A program made the position numbers and the translations under genes. DNA of 64,000 nt, from NCBI GenBank assembly GCA_017590115.1, contig JAGGNK010008670.1:8378541-8442540 (forward strand), given 5' to 3'. The first letter of the stretch is position 1, and each line of letters begins with the position of its first letter. The DNA is from Montifringilla adamsi. Taxonomy: Eukaryota > Chordata > Aves > Passeriformes > Passeridae. This document shows, in pieces, positions 60,401 through 64,000 of this stretch. A model generated the notes under the pieces. The model had not been told where the DNA came from. It made no database searches and saw nothing but the letters and a program-made list of their open reading frames with translations.

Positions 60401-63400
60401 ACACACGGCTGAGGATGCCCGGGGGCAGAGGAGCGGGATGGATCCATCCCCCAGCCTCAGCGCCGGGACAAGGAACTGGAAAAATGGCCCCAGAGGTGCC
60501 CCCACACCCACCAAACCCAGGCTCAAGGGTCACTGCAGATGCAGCAACAGGACCCTGAGCATAAAATTAAGTCCCTGCCCCGCCTTCACAAGGCACAAAA
60601 TGGAGCTAGATCCCCACCTAACCACCACCCACAAGTCCAAAATTTCCAGGGCCGCACCGACCTTGTCCAGCACCACATCTGTGATCTGGGGCAGCCCCTC
60701 AGGTTTCTGCATGCTGGCAAAAATGAACTGGAAGCCCAGCAGGAACTCCCGGTCATATCGCTTCTTCTCCTCAGGGTTCAATGGCTTCCATTGCTCTGCA
60801 GTGGGGGGCAAGAAGGAGACTTTGATGTGGCCTGTCCCATATTCTCCACCTTGAGCTGTGACAGGTCTGGGTCCACACAGGGACAAGCGAGGTGAGATGT
60901 AGACAACCACAGAACTGCCCCAGCCTGGTACACCATGAGCAAAACCGTGCACGCCTAGAAAGCCTGATACCACCAGCTCCCTGCCTCCTGCCAAGACCCT
61001 TGTGTTGGGAATTCTGTTCTGCACCCCATGCCAAGCTTGGGGACAAGATGGGAGGAGAATGTGAAATTTAGGACAGCAGGACCATGCCACCCACACCTTC
61101 CCCACTGCTGGGTCCAGAGGTGGTGGCTGCCAGCAGAGGACTGTGCCCAGGCACAGCTCACCTTCCTTGTAGCCATACTTCTGGCCAGCAGCCTTGCCCT
61201 TCTCCGGGGCCAACTTGTCTTCCTTCTCCTCCCACGTCTCTTCCGACTCTTCCTGTGGACGGGCAGGAGCCACATCCTCTGCTTCACTGGCAGGGGCAGA
61301 CACAGGGGGCTTGTTCTCCGCCTCCGAGGCACTATCACCAATCTGAGACTGCAGCAGGGGGGACAGGGACAGCAGTCACCCACACGAGCCTGTTCCAGTC
61401 CCCTTCACCCCACTCCTCGGTGTCCACCCCACCTCAGATCCTCATTACCATCACAGAGCATCAGTGGCCCAGACACGATGGCACAAAGCAGAGTTCATCA
61501 CAGGAGGAGATGGGACACAGGGTGATCCCCAGACACCCCAGGACACTCACCTCTTTAAAGGCATCCAGCAAATCACCTACTGCCTCCTTCTTGTTCAGCT
61601 CCTTCATCCTTCGTTTCTTCTTTGGCACCGACATGGCGACTGGGAGGAGAGGCAGGAAGGTGAAAGGCAGGAAGTTGAAAGACAGGAACCCTCCCAGTCC
61701 CCAGCACCCTGACAATAGCTATGGGGTCACCAGCAAGGCCCCAGTAACAGCAGGTGAGCTTCAAGATGGAGCCACAGGGATGTTGTCCTGCCACCCCATA
61801 ATAGCCCCCATCCCCAAACACACCCCGGTTTACCACGTGCCTCATCAAAGCCTCCCATCCCCACCACTGCCCTAGTGCGTGCTCCCCATCCTGTCAGAGG
61901 ATCCCTGCACACACTGCTCTACAGGCAGCCCTTACAGGGACACTCCCATACAAATCTCCGATCCCATACACACTCCCCTCCCTGGCACCCCTATACACCA
62001 GCCCATACATGTGCTCCCCAGAAACATATCTGCCCCCAGGCTGCCCTCCTAGAGCACCCCTGCATCCCCACCCAAGGCACTCTATATAAACACATCCTGT
62101 GAACCCATCTTCCCCATCACTCCTATGTAACCCCAACACTGCTGTGCAAGGTGCTTAAACAAAAAAAGAGAAACCCCAACACATCCCCAGGGCACTTTCC
62201 CACTTTCCTCAATTACCCCTGTGTACTTGCATACCCCTACACAGCATGCCCTACATCTTCCCTGCCAATCCTCCACCTCCCAGTGTCCTCAGTTACTGGG
62301 GGCAATCCTCAGATACCACCCTAATACATCACCCTACATCCCTGCGTAAGACATCACATAAAACAGACTTCCATTCCCCGAGACATTCCCCACACAGAGC
62401 CCTCTATATCCACCCCATACATCACCACATAGATGTACTCCCCAGACATCTCCTTGATCCCACCATCCACAGACACCTTGTCCCTCTCAGCATCCCATAC
62501 CTACACATCCTCTATACCTAACCACATCTCCCTCTCCAACACCCTCCCTGTACCTCATGCCATGTGATGTTCCCCACCACCCAACACCCACCCTGGGGCA
62601 CCCTGCAGCCCAGCATTCCCAACCTTGTGCGGTCGCCTCTGAGATCTGCGAAGGGGCAGGGGCTGGGCTCAAGCTTCGCTCCTGGGTCTCACCAGGGCCT
62701 TCACTCTCTTCCTCCTCCTCCTCTGCAGGTGGGGAGGCAGGGGTGCCAGGCTGGGCTGGCTCCTCAGACTCTGAGATAGGGCTGACATCCGACTCGGGCT
62801 GCTCCTCACTCGGCTCCACTTTGCTGGTGCCCTCCACACCATTGGGTAGGGGCAGCTCTTCAGGCTGGGCAATGGGGGAGTCCAGGGTGGGCCCCGGCAC
62901 CGGCTCAGAGACCGGTGCTGGCTGGCACACGGGCGCCTCAGGGACCGTCTCAGGCATCTCCTCCAAAACCCCATTGGCCTCAGCAGTAGGCTCGGGGCAG
63001 GGCTCTTCCCGGGGCGGTGGGGGGCTGGGGGAGGCGGGTTTGGCAGGCGCTTCAGGAGCCTGTGGTACAACGGGTGGTGGCGACGGTGCAGCCGGCACCA
63101 AGGGCACAGCTGGCATCGAGGGAACAACGGGCACCGGCGGCACCTCAGGGGGCACAGGCTCCTGCAGGCTGGGCTCTGGGAGGGGAATAGCAACCTCCTC
63201 CTCCTCTTCCTCCTCCTCCTCCTCCGCAGCCACCGTGTCCATGTTGGGCGCGGGCACAAGGGGCAGCTCCGCAGCCCCTGGCACTGTAGTGATGGCGCTT
63301 AACGTCTTTTGCGGGTCAGGTGGCGCCTCGCCCTGCTCCGCTTTCGTGTCCGTGTCCACAGGAGGCTCCATTGGCACCAGCGTCACAGGCGAAAGCACCA

Positions 63401-63934
63401 CGGGCTCCACCTCGGGGATCAGGGGAGGGGGAGGAGACGGGGATGCCGACTTGCTGGGCTCCAGGGAGACGGGCTTGCTCACCACCAGCGCAGGCTTCGG
63501 GCGGTCATCTGCAAGGTGGATGGCAATAACGGATGACCCTCTGATTTTCTGCTTGTCCCACATTCCTCCCCAGATCCCTCTATCTTCAGGAGACACAGGG
63601 ACAGATATGCCAAGCCACATCACAAATGTTGGATGGGGACAGCAGAGGTCCTCCAGTGCCCAGAGGACAGCCGAGTATACAGTCCCCCCATAAACTCTCC
63701 TGCATCCAGCAAGGTCCCCAGGTATGCAGGGATGGTCTCTCACCCCACAAGCCTCAGGAGAACTACAGAACAGTGGGACTGACATTTCACATCCTGCATA
63801 GACAACACCAGGGAACCTTGCTGCAGCCATGCCAGCTGGCACACCCAGCCATGGCACGGGCACTTACCGGGCCGGACAATAACTGCTACATGGGGGGTCT
63901 CTCCATTGGCCTGGGGCTCCAAACCGCTTCCAGC
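54465..63934 (-). CDS. EIF4G1: eIF4G1 translation initiation scaffold, 5' end missing
   Basis: This cytoplasmic scaffold of eIF4F bridges eIF4E, eIF4A and eIF3. The last 25 exons are present, in transcription order: 63934-63868, 63508-62624, 61639-61551, 61348-61162, 60795-60662, 60390-60271, 60079-59906, 59825-59628, 59366-59220, 59125-58889, 58812-58708, 58315-58162, 58054-57957, 57855-57753, 57633-57531, 56928-56672, 56579-56464, 56308-56136, 56003-55878, 55794-55713, 55496-55398, 55283-55149, 55060-54979, 54902-54762 and 54646-54465. These encode 1397 residues of about 1600. The 885-nt second exon is Pro/Glu-rich with a 10-residue Glu run. The eIF4E-binding YDREFLLGF motif is in 60795-60662. 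MIF4G spans exons 60079-58708, MA3 about 56579-55713, and W2 about 55496-54465, ending [32 protein letters not shown] and the FAM131A neighbour favour EIF4G1 over EIF4G3. The PABP-binding N-terminus lies beyond the right edge. Confidence 0.96.
60152..60230 (-). ncRNA. SNORD66: SNORD66-like C/D box snoRNA, copy A
   Basis: It lies in the EIF4G1 intron between exons 60390-60271 and 60079-59906. On the minus strand: C box GTGATGA (60224-60218), guide GTGTCTGGGCCA (60199-60188), D' box CTGA (60187-60184), C'-like CATGATGG, and D box CTGA (60161-60158). As recalled, human SNORD66 also lies in an EIF4G1 intron and has the same guide and the GAGGATCTGAG end. The guide can pair with the GGCCCGGACAC stretch of 18S rRNA (one G-U pair); the fifth base before D' would select the middle C, consistent with the C1272-type site. 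The terminal stem looks weak. Confidence 0.85.
61429..61506 (-). ncRNA. SNORD66-like C/D box snoRNA, copy B
   Basis: It lies in the EIF4G1 intron between exons 61639-61551 and 61348-61162. On the minus strand: C box GTGATGA (61501-61495), guide GTGTCTGGGCCA (61476-61465), D' box CTGA (61464-61461), C'-like GTGATGG, and D box CTGA (61437-61434). The guide and the GAGGATCTGAG 3' end equal copy A, while the 5' half differs. This implies a duplication followed by divergence outside the functional boxes. A short CC/GG terminal stem is possible. Confidence 0.85.
61640..62623 (-). other. EIF4G1: EIF4G1 intron, C/A-rich degenerate repeat
   Basis: This 984-bp intron is filled with loosely repeated CCATACA(C/T), CACCCCTA and ATCCCC words on the plus strand, an old C/A-rich minisatellite-like region. 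No box elements of a further snoRNA were found. Confidence 0.5.
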
Positions 63935-64000
63935 CTGAGGGGACAAAGAGGGAGTTGAAGAGGGCATGTGCACTTCCCTCTGCCACAGCTGTGATGTCAG

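Noticed and set aside
54465..63934. EIF4G3 as the identity of the right-hand gene
   Set aside because: The [20 protein letters not shown] stretch, the [11 protein letters not shown] segment and the FAM131A/CLCN2 neighbours fit EIF4G1.

Overview
This 64 kb window is GC-rich vertebrate nuclear DNA, most likely from a bird (inference). The genes have compact introns. Two fragments of the CR1 LINE family, typical of birds and other reptiles, are present. The protein-coding genes match a vertebrate block that in human lies at 3q27 (human gene order recalled, not looked up). There is no bacterial or viral gene content.

Layout from left to right: an 8 kb gene-free flank carrying a GT-rich tract, several AT-rich islands that resemble conserved non-coding elements, and a 21-bp minisatellite; POLR2H (+, 8210-10137, 5 exons, complete); THPO (-, 11016-12767, 5 exons, complete but short); a 7.5 kb intergenic region with more candidate regulatory islands; CHRD (+, 20293-27622, 23 exons, complete, 950 aa); CLCN2 (+, 30279-41881, 24 exons, complete, 883 aa); an HSPB7-like small heat-shock gene (-, 42497-44303, 3 exons, 158 aa); FAM131A (-, 46095-51814, 6 exons, interrupted by a perfect-looking 1523-bp tandem duplication); and EIF4G1 (-, 54465-63934, the last 25 exons; the 5' end lies beyond the right edge). 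Exon boundaries were set by hand from GT/AG sites and reading phase; in every complete gene the exon lengths sum to an intact reading frame.

The genes are not one pathway. POLR2H is a shared RNA polymerase subunit. THPO is the thrombopoietin cytokine. CHRD is the secreted BMP antagonist. CLCN2 is an inward-rectifying chloride channel. The HSPB7-like gene is a small chaperone. FAM131A is a probably lipid-anchored protein of unknown function. EIF4G1 is the translation-initiation scaffold, and two of its introns carry SNORD66-like C/D box snoRNAs. POLR2H/THPO and CLCN2/HSPB are convergent pairs; the second pair has overlapping poly(A) signals.

The most interesting items are: the HSPB7-like gene between CLCN2 and FAM131A, mirroring the human HSPB7-CLCNK-FAM131C cluster and absent from the human 3q27 order; the duplicated snoRNA with an identical rRNA guide; a 30/31-bp minisatellite in a CLCN2 intron that presents eight CCAAT boxes; the FAM131A duplication, which also doubles an RFX X-box plus CRE module; and a THPO that ends just after the cytokine domain.
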